In this document: positions 15,203 through 25,198 of the stretch, piece by piece | How positions within the stretch are numbered: position 1 is the first letter of the stretch | How the letters are laid out: each line of letters begins with the position of its first letter | Origin: Candidatus Melainabacteria bacterium | GTDB lineage: Bacteria > Cyanobacteriota > Vampirovibrionia > Obscuribacterales > Obscuribacteraceae | Assembly (NCBI GenBank): GCA_016699165.1 | Contig: CP064963.1 | Span: 3,224,001 to 3,288,000, forward strand | Direction: 5' to 3' | DNA length: 64,000 bases | Program-made: the position numbers and the translations under genes | The notes under the pieces: model-generated | Seen by the model: only the letters and a program-made list of their open reading frames with translations | The model's database searches: none | What the model was told of the DNA's origin: nothing

Positions 15203-17986
15203 GTGAGTCCCGAAGGCGATATCAATCCAGCAAAAGCCGAACCGGTGAATGAAACCACCAGTGCACTCCAAAACGAGTACACTTCGGTCAACTTGGCTCG
15301 CGCCGATTTTGGTGTAACTCCCGACCAGCCGATCGCGAAGCCTGCTGCCGACACTTACTACGTCAACGACGCCAACCAACCTTGGAAAGCAAATCCAAAC
15401 AACAGCTTCGTTCCACCGACCGACAACAAAACGAGCGACCCTTATTTCAATCCCAACGCAAGTAGACCCTGGCGCGCCGATCCATTCAAGAAAGGTGGCA
15501 CTGAATTTCGCCTTCCCGGCGATTCTGTCATCACTCCTCCAGTCGACCAAAGCGATCCTCGCTTCAGACCGCAAGTACTCCCCAGACAATCTGTCATTCC
15601 AGATCAGCAATACTTGCCGCAAGATCAGCAATATGTTCCTGGTTATGTGCCGCCAAACGCCCAGTTCAACCCGCAATATAGCCCCGAGTTCAATCCACAG
15701 TTCATCTCGAACAATGGCGTGCCAGCGTATAGTGGCATGGGCTTTAATTTCACCAATAATTTCTACAATGTGGGCGAGCGTCCACCACTCACATTCACCG
15801 GTGGCATGAATGTCATCCCTCGCGGCACTGACAATATTCCAGTAATCAAAATCGATACCGCATTTCCTGGACAGAAAACTTTCTTTGGCGTTCCACTAAA
15901 CAGAACCACTGATGGAGTAGTGATCAACCCGACCGTTATAACTGTTCCAAAAGGCGACAACACTTTACCTGCAATAACTGTGCCAGTCAAAACCGTACCG
16001 GTCAAAACCGTACCGGTCAAAACCGTACCAGTTGCACCGGATAAGTTCGAGCCTGGTGTTGTTCCTCCTTTGGATAGCAATGGAAAAATTCCATTAGTCA
16101 GCAATGAAGTAATTACAAATCCGGTTTTGAGTCCCAATCTTACCGGTGTAGTTGCTGTCGAGCAAACCGAGCGCGTAGTAATAAACCCTGTTGTTAATAC
16201 CATTTCGAGCGATCTTGGTGATTCGACCAAAATTGCATCAACTGAAAACATCGTTCTTCCTGCAGCTCAAACTACTAATGGTGTTGAAGTTCGTCCTGTA
16301 ACGACCACCGGTGACCAAACTCTTATTGCACAAAATTCTTTAAAACCTTTTGATTCAAGTATTCCAGCGTCAAATATACTTGTTCCTATTGAACAAAAAA
16401 CTCAAGATCAAGCAAATAATGTCTGGAGCGGTATAAAAGATAGCGTTTATCGCGGTACTACCACCACTGTGGCAGGACTCACTTGGGCGTTTTCAAACAA
16501 ACTGCCTCGCGATAATATGTTCCTAGCTCAATATGCTTCTACAAAGAATTGGACTATGAAACCGGATCCATATTTCAACTGGAGCAGAACGGTTCGTGAC
16601 CCTGCCGGTGCCATCGTTGCTGTCAATGCTATTGAAGGAATAAATTGGGCGAAGAACTTTGTTACAGGCAATAAAGAAGCGAATAGCGATTCCAGGGTAG
16701 CGAACGTCACTGTTCCACTAGGTATTCTTGCTTATCGCCATTTTGCACCAAACGCTAAAATACCTGGCGTAGCCGCTCTTGCCACGGCCGGAACTCTTGG
16801 AGCTACTTATATAGGCGACTCAATTGTGCCAGCTATGAAAGGCACCTCAATTGGCACCCACACTGGTTTTGATGACGTTTCAATGATCGGGGGAATGTAC
16901 GCCGCATCTAAAATTAACGTTCCAGGCGTACCTGGGTTGTTGTGGAAAGCTGGTGTTCTCACTGGTTCTTTCCTTGGCGGCAACTTAATTGAGTCTGGCT
17001 GGAATTACATGTTCGGCAAAGAACAAATGGCCAAAGATGCTACAAATGCAATAAATACTGACGGAACTGCTCGTACTTTTGACTCACTTGCAAGTGCAAG
17101 ACAAAAATTCTCCAATTTGAGTGATGCTCAATGGAGTGCTACTCAAGCAGAATATGTCAAAGTAAAAGCTGAAGCTGCCGCTTTGATACCAGGCAAAGAT
17201 AGTTGGGAAAAATTGGCAATTGCACATCGTAAGTTATTGATTCTTGCTGGTGCAGTGGGCGAAAACTATTTGAATAACGGCACCCAAGTGACCGGACAGG
17301 GTAACACTTTTATTGGCAAAGGCACCGATATAGACTTGAATTCTAAAGCTCTGACTCGTTTGACCGAAGCCAGAAACTACGCCTATAGTCTCATTCGCAA
17401 ATATAATGAAAATGTCTTGCCTGCAACAATTAATGGCACGCCAGTGAATAAAGCGGCTGAAATAGCCGGTCTTACTCAAGAAGCGCAACGCTTGACTGGT
17501 TTAATCACTAGAATTTATGCACCGCATGATTATGAAAAAGCATTGCCAGAATTTTTGAAGGCAGCTAACGAGAAACCGGCAGATTTCTTCACTAACTATG
17601 TAAAATACAATTCTGATCGTGCCGCCGCTGATGAGCAAAGTTTGAGAAGTCGCGGTGTCTGGGACAATCCAGATTACAGAGAAGATCGCAGAGTTATCGC
17701 TAAAACACATAGTGATAAAGCGTTTGCAATAATGGTGCTTGCTCAGCGCGCTCTTGATGTTAACGCTGGCAGAGAAGCGGTCGAGTTGTTGCGCGGATTG
17801 TCTGGAAGTAATGAGCCAACTATGAATGCTAGAAGCGCTCTCAATGCGGCAATAACTCATTTTAACCAGTTACCGGATATCAACCCAGCAGATATTGAGA
17901 ACATGAACAGATTGAGAGCTCTTTTCGGCAGGCTCAATGCTCAAATCAAAGCTAAGTTCCCGGCTGAATACTCCTCTACTCCATAA
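15203..17986 (+). CDS. Large repeat-containing protein of unknown function
   Basis: The 927-residue product has no evident signal peptide. Residues 1-400 are low-complexity (Pro, Asn, Gln, Thr, Val), with related segments YYVNDANQPWKANP and PYFNPNASRPWRADP, Gln/Tyr/Pro stretches (YLPQDQQYVPGYVPP) and a PVKTV tandem repeat. Around residues 490-620 are Gly/Ala-rich hydrophobic stretches that could insert into or lie on a membrane. The last 300 residues are helical and charged (FLKAANEKPADFF, AVELLRGLSG), somewhat TPR-like. GTG 15203 is supported by AAGAGG (15188-15193). No family is recognised; a structural or envelope role is only a guess. Confidence 0.6.
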   Translation: MSPEGDINPAKAEPVNETTSALQNEYTSVNLARADFGVTPDQPIAKPAADTYYVNDANQPWKANPNNSFVPPTDNKTSDPYFNPNASRPWRADPFKKGGTEFRLPGDSVITPPVDQSDPRFRPQVLPRQSVIPDQQYLPQDQQYVPGYVPPNAQFNPQYSPEFNPQFISNNGVPAYSGMGFNFTNNFYNVGERPPLTFTGGMNVIPRGTDNIPVIKIDTAFPGQKTFFGVPLNRTTDGVVINPTVITVPKGDNTLPAITVPVKTVPVKTVPVKTVPVAPDKFEPGVVPPLDSNGKIPLVSNEVITNPVLSPNLTGVVAVEQTERVVINPVVNTISSDLGDSTKIASTENIVLPAAQTTNGVEVRPVTTTGDQTLIAQNSLKPFDSSIPASNILVPIEQKTQDQANNVWSGIKDSVYRGTTTTVAGLTWAFSNKLPRDNMFLAQYASTKNWTMKPDPYFNWSRTVRDPAGAIVAVNAIEGINWAKNFVTGNKEANSDSRVANVTVPLGILAYRHFAPNAKIPGVAALATAGTLGATYIGDSIVPAMKGTSIGTHTGFDDVSMIGGMYAASKINVPGVPGLLWKAGVLTGSFLGGNLIESGWNYMFGKEQMAKDATNAINTDGTARTFDSLASARQKFSNLSDAQWSATQAEYVKVKAEAAALIPGKDSWEKLAIAHRKLLILAGAVGENYLNNGTQVTGQGNTFIGKGTDIDLNSKALTRLTEARNYAYSLIRKYNENVLPATINGTPVNKAAEIAGLTQEAQRLTGLITRIYAPHDYEKALPEFLKAANEKPADFFTNYVKYNSDRAAADEQSLRSRGVWDNPDYREDRRVIAKTHSDKAFAIMVLAQRALDVNAGREAVELLRGLSGSNEPTMNARSALNAAITHFNQLPDINPADIENMNRLRALFGRLNAQIKAKFPAEYSSTP
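15983..16027 (+). repeat. Three 15-bp tandem repeats encoding VKTVP
   Basis: The unit CCRGTCAAAACCGTA occurs three times (15983-15997, 15998-16012, 16013-16027), in frame within the 927-residue protein. The last two copies are identical, suggesting recent expansion. Confidence 0.9.
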
Positions 17987-18068
17987 CAAACTGGCAAGGT
18001 CAAATTGAACTTTTTGCCGCTGTTAATCGTCTAATTAATTGAAGTCTATTAGACCATGAGATTAGGCG

Positions 18069-19652
18069 ATGAGCAAAACCGAAGCAAGACCGGTGCATTT
18101 GACTGCCCTAGGTTGTCTATCCTGGGCAGCCGGGCTTCTTGTTGCTATTTATAGTGTATGTGATTACTGGAGCAAGCACGAGCCGCTATTAAATCCGCAA
18201 TACTATATGTGGTATCAATTGAATTTGGGCTGGAGTCAGATTTTGATTGCAGCTATTTGCGTTGTAATTGGCATGCTAACCAGAAAAGACTTGTTTGGTG
18301 TGTTCTTATATTTAATGGCAAGCCATGGATTATTATTTGGTCTTGCGCAAGCGCCGGCTCCAGATAAGTCAGATATTTGCTTCAAGCTTAATCAAACTAT
18401 ATTAGTTCAAGCGCATATCGAAGAAGGGCTTGGGCTCAAGACATCACTTGTAGACGAAATTAAATCTGATGGACTGGTACTAAATTGTAGAAGCAGTATC
18501 TATCCAAACAAAACTGGTGAAGGCAATCATATTTCAGCTCAAGCAAAGGTGGAGTCTTTGCAATTTATGTCAGTGAACAGCATTGGGCGTTATTTGAAAA
18601 ATCGTGTGTTTAGTCGCTTACACGTTCTTGAGGTAGATGAATTTTCAAACTGTTCTTTGAGTGTTCCAGTATTTGTGCAAATGCGAAAACTTATGGTCGA
18701 GCGCCATGAGGAGATACTGGGAAGAGTAAATGGTGCATTGCTTGCATCGATTGTTCTTGGCGATAAAGTAGTCGACTTGCCATCGAGCGTTAAGAGCGAT
18801 TTTAGGCGCTCTGGCGTATCACATTTGCTTGCAGCTTCTGGATTTAACCTGTCTATTTTTGTAACCGCTATGTGTTTGTGTTTGCGTCTGATTACTCGTT
18901 ACAGTGCCATTATTTCGATTGCAGGAATTTTTTCTGTAATCAGTTTTGTATTACTTGCTGGACCCTCGCCATCGGTTGTTCGAGCGGCTATCTGGGCGGT
19001 GCTTTTGTTGTTACTAAAACTGACAGATAGGCGAATAAATTTATTTGCTTTACTTGCCTTTTCGATGTTTTTACATCTGGTGATAGATCCATTTTCTATT
19101 CTGGATATTGGCTGGCAGCTTTCGTATGCCGCTACTGCAAGCATTATATGTGGAGTGGAAAATATAGTAGGTAAAGAGAATGGGCAAAAGTTTTCTATTC
19201 TAGAATCAATTCTAAAATGGTTTCGCACCGCAAGTATAGTTGTGTTAATGGCTCAGGCAGCCGTTTTGCCTTTGGCGTGTTTGTATTTCAAGCAAATCAA
19301 CGCCATGTTTTTAATAGTGAATTTAATGCTCGATCCGCTTGTGGCACCACTGACGATACTGGGGTTTATTTCGTCCTGGGTAAGTCTTGTTGGGCGTGAT
19401 GTGGCATGGGTACTCGATATTCTTGCTTATTATCCACTTGAATATATGTTGTGGGTGACAAACTTCTTTTCGCGCGTAGAGATTTCGCAAATAAGTATCA
19501 AGCCACCACCGACCTGGATTTTTTGCGAATATTCTATAGCCTTTATTTACTTTGTTTATGCAAAGCAAGGCTTGAAGCGCGACTTCAAATTCGCGTCTCT
19601 TGTATTCTTTTTGTCTTTGTTGCTTCTGCTGTTGAGTTCTATTTGCCCATAG
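18069..19652 (+). CDS. comEC: ComEC/Rec2-family DNA uptake channel protein without metallo-beta-lactamase domain
   Basis: The 527-residue polytopic protein starts with two or three membrane helices and a soluble domain (about 100-220). It then has the Competence domain with GVSHLLAASGFNLSIF (family 'HLLAISGLH') and GPSPSVVRAAIWAVL (family 'PSVxRA'). ComEC forms the inner-membrane channel for single-stranded DNA during transformation. The protein ends shortly after the last helices, so the C-terminal metallo-beta-lactamase-like nuclease domain of full-length ComEC (700-800 residues) is absent. The 3' end overlaps the convergent AAA ATPase gene by 14 bp. No other com gene is near. Confidence 0.82.
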   Translation: MSKTEARPVHLTALGCLSWAAGLLVAIYSVCDYWSKHEPLLNPQYYMWYQLNLGWSQILIAAICVVIGMLTRKDLFGVFLYLMASHGLLFGLAQAPAPDKSDICFKLNQTILVQAHIEEGLGLKTSLVDEIKSDGLVLNCRSSIYPNKTGEGNHISAQAKVESLQFMSVNSIGRYLKNRVFSRLHVLEVDEFSNCSLSVPVFVQMRKLMVERHEEILGRVNGALLASIVLGDKVVDLPSSVKSDFRRSGVSHLLAASGFNLSIFVTAMCLCLRLITRYSAIISIAGIFSVISFVLLAGPSPSVVRAAIWAVLLLLLKLTDRRINLFALLAFSMFLHLVIDPFSILDIGWQLSYAATASIICGVENIVGKENGQKFSILESILKWFRTASIVVLMAQAAVLPLACLYFKQINAMFLIVNLMLDPLVAPLTILGFISSWVSLVGRDVAWVLDILAYYPLEYMLWVTNFFSRVEISQISIKPPPTWIFCEYSIAFIYFVYAKQGLKRDFKFASLVFFLSLLLLLLSSICP

Positions 19653-20931
19653 CGGCGAAATAGACTGCGCAAGCGTGGTCTAGATACTCGCGTGATAGGC
19701 GAGGGTCAGTCTGCAAGAATGTGCAGAGGTTGATTACCTGGTCCACAACGTCACGTGGGTGGCAGCATCGCATTGAGCGTTTGCCTGAACGATATTGCGA
19801 GTCGATTAAGTAATTGACCGCTTCTTCGTTGTACGGAACGCCTGTGCGCTGACAGTATTGCAAGAAGATCCATTTGAATTCGTCTTCTGTGGGACTGGCA
19901 ATATTAATCTTGTACGGAATACGTCTCAAGAATGCTTCGTCTACAAGATCCGACGGGTTCAAGTTAGTTGAGAAAACAAGTAACTGTTCAAACGGTACTT
20001 CCAGTTTTTTACCGGTGTGTAGAGTCAAATAGTCCACTCGTTTTTCCAAGGGAACAATCCATCTGTTCAAAAGAGACTTGTGGTCGATTCTTTGACGACC
20101 AAAGTCATCGATGAGCAGCAAGCCGCAGTTTGATTTGAGCTGGATAGGTGCTTCGTACAGTTTGGTACCGTAATCGAATTGAAGTTCGAGCATGTCGATA
20201 GTCAACTCACCGCCAACCACTACGCAAGGACGTTGAATTCGCACCCAGCGGTGGTCGTAATCGCGCGGATAGTTTGCAGCCGATACAGACTCGTGGTTGT
20301 GACTGTCGAATACGCGGATAATCTGTCCATCGCACTCTACAGCGTAAGGAATAAAGATGTGACCTTTGAATGAGCGAACAATACGCTCAGCAATTGAGGT
20401 CTTACCGTTTCCAGGCTCACCAAACAAGAACATCCCGCGTCCAGAGTTAATAGCTGGACCAACTGAGTTGATGGTGCGTCTGTTAACCATGATGTCAGAG
20501 AACGCCACTTCAAGGTCACGAGGGGTGACTGATTCGCGACGGATGGTTTGATATTTGAGCGAATCGATATAACGGTTCCATGGCACAGGGCACGGTCCCA
20601 CATAAGCGTTGTGGTCAAAGTATGCTCTGGCGCGGTCGCGTCCCTTTTCGGTGGGGGTATATTCGTAGTCGGCCAGACCACCTGAAGTTTTGACTTCAAC
20701 AAGCAATTGCTTCTTGAGAACTTCTAGGATTTCTTCCACCAGCTTGAATGGCAACATGGTGCGCGACGCAATTTCGCGACCCAGGGCAAAGTTGACCATA
20801 TAGATGTCTTTGAGGACCAACTCTTCCAGGAAGCCTTCCTTCAACCCGGTTTCGGCAATCGAGTTTGGATATGGCGGAACGAATTCCTGCTGTTGTTGAA
20901 AACCAGTTGTTGTTTTGACCTGTGGAGGCAT
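19639..20931 (-). CDS. AAA ATPase with N-terminal winged-helix-like region
   Basis: The 430-residue protein has Walker A GEPGNGKT (171-178), Walker B LLLIDDFG (271-278), a sensor-1-like FSTNLNP and a lid with arginines (FLRRIPYK). Residues 30-105 look like a winged-helix or PadR-like module (LLVEVKTSGGLADYEYTPTEKG). Related proteins are often labelled 'ATPase with chaperone activity, associated with Flp pilus assembly', but that name is weakly grounded. It lies downstream of the MoxR-DUF58-transglutaminase genes on the same strand after a 98-bp gap, so it may be linked to that cassette. Its substrate is unknown. Confidence 0.75.
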   Translation of the reverse strand: MPPQVKTTTGFQQQQEFVPPYPNSIAETGLKEGFLEELVLKDIYMVNFALGREIASRTMLPFKLVEEILEVLKKQLLVEVKTSGGLADYEYTPTEKGRDRARAYFDHNAYVGPCPVPWNRYIDSLKYQTIRRESVTPRDLEVAFSDIMVNRRTINSVGPAINSGRGMFLFGEPGNGKTSIAERIVRSFKGHIFIPYAVECDGQIIRVFDSHNHESVSAANYPRDYDHRWVRIQRPCVVVGGELTIDMLELQFDYGTKLYEAPIQLKSNCGLLLIDDFGRQRIDHKSLLNRWIVPLEKRVDYLTLHTGKKLEVPFEQLLVFSTNLNPSDLVDEAFLRRIPYKINIASPTEDEFKWIFLQYCQRTGVPYNEEAVNYLIDSQYRSGKRSMRCCHPRDVVDQVINLCTFLQTDPRLSREYLDHACAVYFAAMGK

Positions 20932-21029
20932 AAATGCTTACCGATCCTTGTTGAAATAACCTGGGCTGAAATAGGCAGACGTTATTGTACGTCAAATACC
21001 ATCAAATACATATAACTAATCTACCACTT

Positions 21030-23753
21030 TTAGCGGTTCACTTTACCTGGTGAAGGCACAGGAGGCAAGAGTGTACGGATTTTTTTCGATATTCCCTCAA
21101 GCTCAAGGGCTCTGTCTGAGGCGCCAAAGCGGTCAAGACAATAAATATCGGTAAATTCGGCAAGTAGTTTTGTTAGCTCAAGACTGGCGGGGGAACCTAA
21201 TTTTTCCAGTTCAGCAAAGGCTTGCTCTGCTTTGGCGAGCATGTTTAAAGGTGTGTCACAAGGCAGTCTTTGCACGTTGTAAGGTTTGAGCCATTCCATT
21301 ACCCGTAAATAAATTTCAGAGCTTGGTTTGTTAACTTCGGCTGTTGCAAAGGGATTGCGCGGTCGCCATTTTTTTATCAGGAAAACGAAAAGTGCAAGAG
21401 CCGAAACGAAAACTAGAGCAACTGCAATTCCTGCCCAAGAAATGAGAGCTAGAATTTCGGTCAATTGATTGAGCCAGCTCCAGTCGCTTTTAGCGTTTAG
21501 AAAAGCAAAGGGATTTTCCGATTTTTCTTTTTCTTTGTTCTTGGCGGCACTTGTTTTAGGCGTCTTATCCAGCTTGCTGCCTCTGATTCCGGCTCCAAGT
21601 CCAGCACCGTTTTTATTTGCTTGCTTATTTTGCTTATTTATTGAGCGAACCAGCTCAGAATTGGCAAGGGATGAAATCCAGTTAGTGGCAGCACTTGCTT
21701 GTTTATCGGTTTCGGGATAGGAAGCGTTGGGGCTTGGCGTGGGGTCAAACGGTATCCAACTCCAGTTGGGCAAGTAAATCTCGCCCCAGGCATGTCCGTC
21801 GCGCAAACGCACTTCATAAAAGCCGGTGTTTTTATTTAGCGTGCCAGGCAAATAGCCGCCCGCCATGCGTGCTGGAATGCCGATACTTCTGCACATGGTG
21901 ACGAAGGCGGATGAAAAATCGACACAGTTACCTTCTCTTGTACGAAACAAGAAGTTGTATACAAAATCGCCTTTACTCATGCGCTTCAATTCGGAATTTT
22001 GATATTTACAATTTTTGTGCAAATACTCGCTTATGCGCTCTGCTTGTACAAACCAGTTTTCGTCTTTGCCAGCCACCTTGCGAGCAAGAGACCGCACTTC
22101 ATCGGGAAAGTCAGGTGGAAGTGCAGTGTATTTATTGACCAAATCTTTTTCTAACTTTTCCAGTTCTGCGGCATTTGGACCTTCAAAATATGAACTCGAA
22201 CGTCTTACCAAATGCTCCATCACATCTAGTTTGTATACGGGCAAATGCGAAATGACTGTGTAAGTGGTGCCATCTTTTATTGGCTGGTCTGCTTTGATAG
22301 AGCCGTCAGCTTGCGCGGTTAGTTGATTGAAATTGCCGTTGATCGCCTCAGGGATCCAATAGGCCGGAACCATGTCGCCAAGCAATTGCGAATTAACTGT
22401 AATTTCTTGTTTGATCTCGACTGTCTGGCAATCAGGCGGGAGCAAGAGTGAGTTCGCGTTGCCGACATCAAACCAGCCGGATTTTTCTGACTGAAAAGTA
22501 ATACCAGGAACAGGACCGCTGCGTGTCCAGCTAGCGCCGTCGTAACTATCGTATGTGATTCGTCTTGTGTATCCGGGGCGAGATGCTGCAACTTTGAACA
22601 CCACGGTTTCAAGCTGTTCTCGACTGGGTGCTTGAGCCGAAGGATTGTAAGACTGCACCTGTTGGTCTTGAGTGGCACTTATGTTTTTTGCTTCTTCAAT
22701 AGAGCGAACTTGGCTTGAGCTTTGTTTGCCATCACCACTTTTGCCTGAGCCCGAACCGTTTCTTGAGCCAGCCCCGGAGCCAGAATTGGATCCGTTACCA
22801 GAGCCTGAACCTGAAGAAGAATTGCTTCCTGATCCAGCTATTGTGCCACCGCCTTGAGAACCAGCACCAGATGTGGTGACACTGGGGGATGAACTATTTG
22901 AATTAGTTCCAGCTGTGGCGATTGTGTTTGTTCCGGAGTTGCTGTTAATAACTTTTTTGGCACCACTACCAGTTGCCGAAGAGCGGTCCGCGTGACTAAA
23001 CTGGCTGGTGGCTCCACCTAGTCCCGGGACGGTTGCAACATATGGAGCAATGAAATTTTTGGTGATGACACTCAAAAGTGAATCGCTTCTTGGAAAATAA
23101 AAGAATACAAGAATGGATAAAACCGGTAAAAGTAAAATAGGAGTCAGCACTACTAGCGATACTGCTTTGCGATATTCGGTACTGTGATCTTGGGCAAGAG
23201 AACCGGGTCTTGCTGATTGTAAATTGGCAAGAGAGGTTGGTCCCAGAGTCTTTGTTTGGGAAACGCTCACGAAATAAAGTAAAAAAGAAAGTAAAAGCAT
23301 GTAGCTTATTAGCCAAAAAACAAATACCGCACTTGTAGTAAGACAAGCAGAGCATGTCAAAAGTCCTATGCCAATAAGGGTTGATACGGCAAATTCTTGT
23401 CTTGTTTTTAAGTCAAAGCAATGCAATGCTTGAAGCCCAGCTAATACTTGCACAAGGGGCGTGAGCAAGTTTAAATGACCATTCATGAACATCATGACGC
23501 ATTGAAAAACAAACGCGCCCACTACAAAAATGGCACCGGCAAATGGAATTATGGGCAGCCAGAAAGGTCTTTTATCGCTGTATAAATAGGAGGTGTAACT
23601 GCCGATGAATGCAAGCCACAAGTATAAGAGCGTAATGCCCGGATGCAATTGAATATACGAGCACGAGCAAGTAATAATTAAGCATGCCATAAAGGCAGTA
23701 CAAACCCGCACAGTAACTGATTTTTCAAGTGATGTTTGGGCGATAGTGCTCAT
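21030..23753 (-). CDS. TgpA-like membrane transglutaminase-domain protein
   Basis: The 907-residue protein follows the TgpA layout (DUF3488, transglutaminase core, DUF4129). About seven N-terminal membrane helices end near residue 235. A Ser/Gly/Asn-rich linker (about 255-345) leads to a periplasmic transglutaminase fold. The catalytic triad is visible as Cys ~607 (GNCVDFSSAF), His ~653 (RDGHAWGE) and Asp ~668 (FDPTPSP). A further helix (~770-795) and a cytoplasmic DUF4129-like end follow. Family members are linked to envelope protein processing or cross-linking, but substrates are mostly unknown. The start overlaps the DUF58 stop by 4 bp, so translation is coupled. Confidence 0.88.
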   Translation of the reverse strand: MSTIAQTSLEKSVTVRVCTAFMACLIITCSCSYIQLHPGITLLYLWLAFIGSYTSYLYSDKRPFWLPIIPFAGAIFVVGAFVFQCVMMFMNGHLNLLTPLVQVLAGLQALHCFDLKTRQEFAVSTLIGIGLLTCSACLTTSAVFVFWLISYMLLLSFLLYFVSVSQTKTLGPTSLANLQSARPGSLAQDHSTEYRKAVSLVVLTPILLLPVLSILVFFYFPRSDSLLSVITKNFIAPYVATVPGLGGATSQFSHADRSSATGSGAKKVINSNSGTNTIATAGTNSNSSSPSVTTSGAGSQGGGTIAGSGSNSSSGSGSGNGSNSGSGAGSRNGSGSGKSGDGKQSSSQVRSIEEAKNISATQDQQVQSYNPSAQAPSREQLETVVFKVAASRPGYTRRITYDSYDGASWTRSGPVPGITFQSEKSGWFDVGNANSLLLPPDCQTVEIKQEITVNSQLLGDMVPAYWIPEAINGNFNQLTAQADGSIKADQPIKDGTTYTVISHLPVYKLDVMEHLVRRSSSYFEGPNAAELEKLEKDLVNKYTALPPDFPDEVRSLARKVAGKDENWFVQAERISEYLHKNCKYQNSELKRMSKGDFVYNFLFRTREGNCVDFSSAFVTMCRSIGIPARMAGGYLPGTLNKNTGFYEVRLRDGHAWGEIYLPNWSWIPFDPTPSPNASYPETDKQASAATNWISSLANSELVRSINKQNKQANKNGAGLGAGIRGSKLDKTPKTSAAKNKEKEKSENPFAFLNAKSDWSWLNQLTEILALISWAGIAVALVFVSALALFVFLIKKWRPRNPFATAEVNKPSSEIYLRVMEWLKPYNVQRLPCDTPLNMLAKAEQAFAELEKLGSPASLELTKLLAEFTDIYCLDRFGASDRALELEGISKKIRTLLPPVPSPGKVNR

Positions 23754-25198
23754 AGGGCAGATATCTCATCGTAATTTTGCAAAGTGGCAATCACACGTCC
23801 AATAGATGCCGATGTTGCACCTCGGCGGTCTGCCGAGCCAAGTCCTGTGTGCAGTGGAATATTTTTATTTACTCCTTCTAAATCTTGCCACGCTTTTTCT
23901 TTGGCCGCTTCTTTGGCAAGTTGTTTAAACCTTCGTGACAATACCCAGAGTTCGACTCCGTTTAGTCCATCACCTTCGGGATCATTTTTTACAGGCAAAA
24001 CAGCTAGAAGTGCCAGCTTGCTATCAACACCAAAATGAGGGACCGGTGCTTCAAAGTCCTCTTTGCCGGTCAGTGGTTGAACACGAGCGAGCATCTGAGA
24101 CCATCGTGCCATGCCGGCTGTGAGCAGTGGCATATCGAGCAAAAATTCGGGTTGCACCACACTTGGTTCTTCAGGATCTGGAATAACATAAAAATAGGGC
24201 GAGCCGCCCATGCGAAAACCGAGATTTAATAGGGATGTAGCAACTGACACAGCTAATTCGAATTGTTGCTGGTTTCTCCATGGCGCCATTAAATCAAGTA
24301 ATACGTCATAGCTTGGAAGACCTTCGTGCTCAAATTCACGCACCAACAATTTTCCTGCTTTGGCAGATGACGCCCAGTGGATCAAGCGCAAACCGTCTCC
24401 TGTTTGAAATTCACGCAAAGATTTCACAGAGGTAGAAGGCGCTGTGGCAGTGGATCTAGAAGCCGATGACATTAAAGCGGTGTTGCCTGATGCGCGCAAT
24501 CGGTACAAAAAGCTTCCAGGAATACCTGCTGAACTTGGAAACACTACTAATTTTTTGTTGTCCAAAACTGCGGTTGAATTTATATCGAAGCTGCGCGCCC
24601 ACCAGGCCAGGCCAAATGGAAAACAACAAAATGTTTGAATAGACTGCACTTCATAAACACCCCGCTCGATAGATGGATTTTGAGCCATAATCCATTCTTC
24701 GTTGATTATGGTGTCAATCGAAACTGGCTCAAGCACGCTGAATTTTTGACGCGAATCTATATTTTTTAAATCAATGCGCACCACAAGCCACTTGACCGGA
24801 AATACGTGTGAAAACTTCATCGAGCCAAGCATTCGGTCCAGTTTTATGCGCACATTTAGCTGGTCACCAACTACAAGATCGTGTGGAAGTGAAGCACTTA
24901 CAGTTACATCAAAAACCTGGAAAAAAGGCAAAACCACAGACATGGCGAGAGTGGTGAAACCGCCTGCAGTCAATAAGTAAAGCCAGTCGTTGCCTGTTTC
25001 TGCGGCAAATAGATATAAGAGCAAAATGGCAATCAGAAAATAATAAAAATTCTTTTGCACCACAAGCGAAAAGGATCCGGTAAGCGCAGGAAGGCGAAAG
25101 CGCAGCCCTTCGAGCGAAAATTTCTCACCTTGTGAATTGAGTGGAAATCTATACTGGTACGGGGATTTCTTCGAGTATTCTTTCAATAAGTTCAGCAT
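23750..25198 (-). CDS. DUF58 domain protein (MoxR partner)
   Basis: The 482-residue protein has two N-terminal membrane helices (about 45-85) and a beta-rich middle. The DUF58 signature is at SLREFQTGDGLRLIHWASSAKAG...REFEHEG, with the following vWA-like region DVLLDLMAPW. DUF58 proteins occur with MoxR ATPases and transglutaminase-like proteins, probably as client or adaptor. ATG 25198 gives a 50-bp overlap with moxR; no better downstream start was seen. It is the middle gene of moxR-DUF58-tgpA. Confidence 0.87.
   Translation of the reverse strand: MLNLLKEYSKKSPYQYRFPLNSQGEKFSLEGLRFRLPALTGSFSLVVQKNFYYFLIAILLLYLFAAETGNDWLYLLTAGGFTTLAMSVVLPFFQVFDVTVSASLPHDLVVGDQLNVRIKLDRMLGSMKFSHVFPVKWLVVRIDLKNIDSRQKFSVLEPVSIDTIINEEWIMAQNPSIERGVYEVQSIQTFCCFPFGLAWWARSFDINSTAVLDNKKLVVFPSSAGIPGSFLYRLRASGNTALMSSASRSTATAPSTSVKSLREFQTGDGLRLIHWASSAKAGKLLVREFEHEGLPSYDVLLDLMAPWRNQQQFELAVSVATSLLNLGFRMGGSPYFYVIPDPEEPSVVQPEFLLDMPLLTAGMARWSQMLARVQPLTGKEDFEAPVPHFGVDSKLALLAVLPVKNDPEGDGLNGVELWVLSRRFKQLAKEAAKEKAWQDLEGVNKNIPLHTGLGSADRRGATSASIGRVIATLQNYDEISAL

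Noticed and set aside
17990..18020. Imperfect hairpin around GGCAAGGTCAA...TTGAACTTTTTGCC after the 927-residue gene
   Set aside because: The stem has a mismatch and internal bulge and no T-run follows, so a terminator call was not supported.
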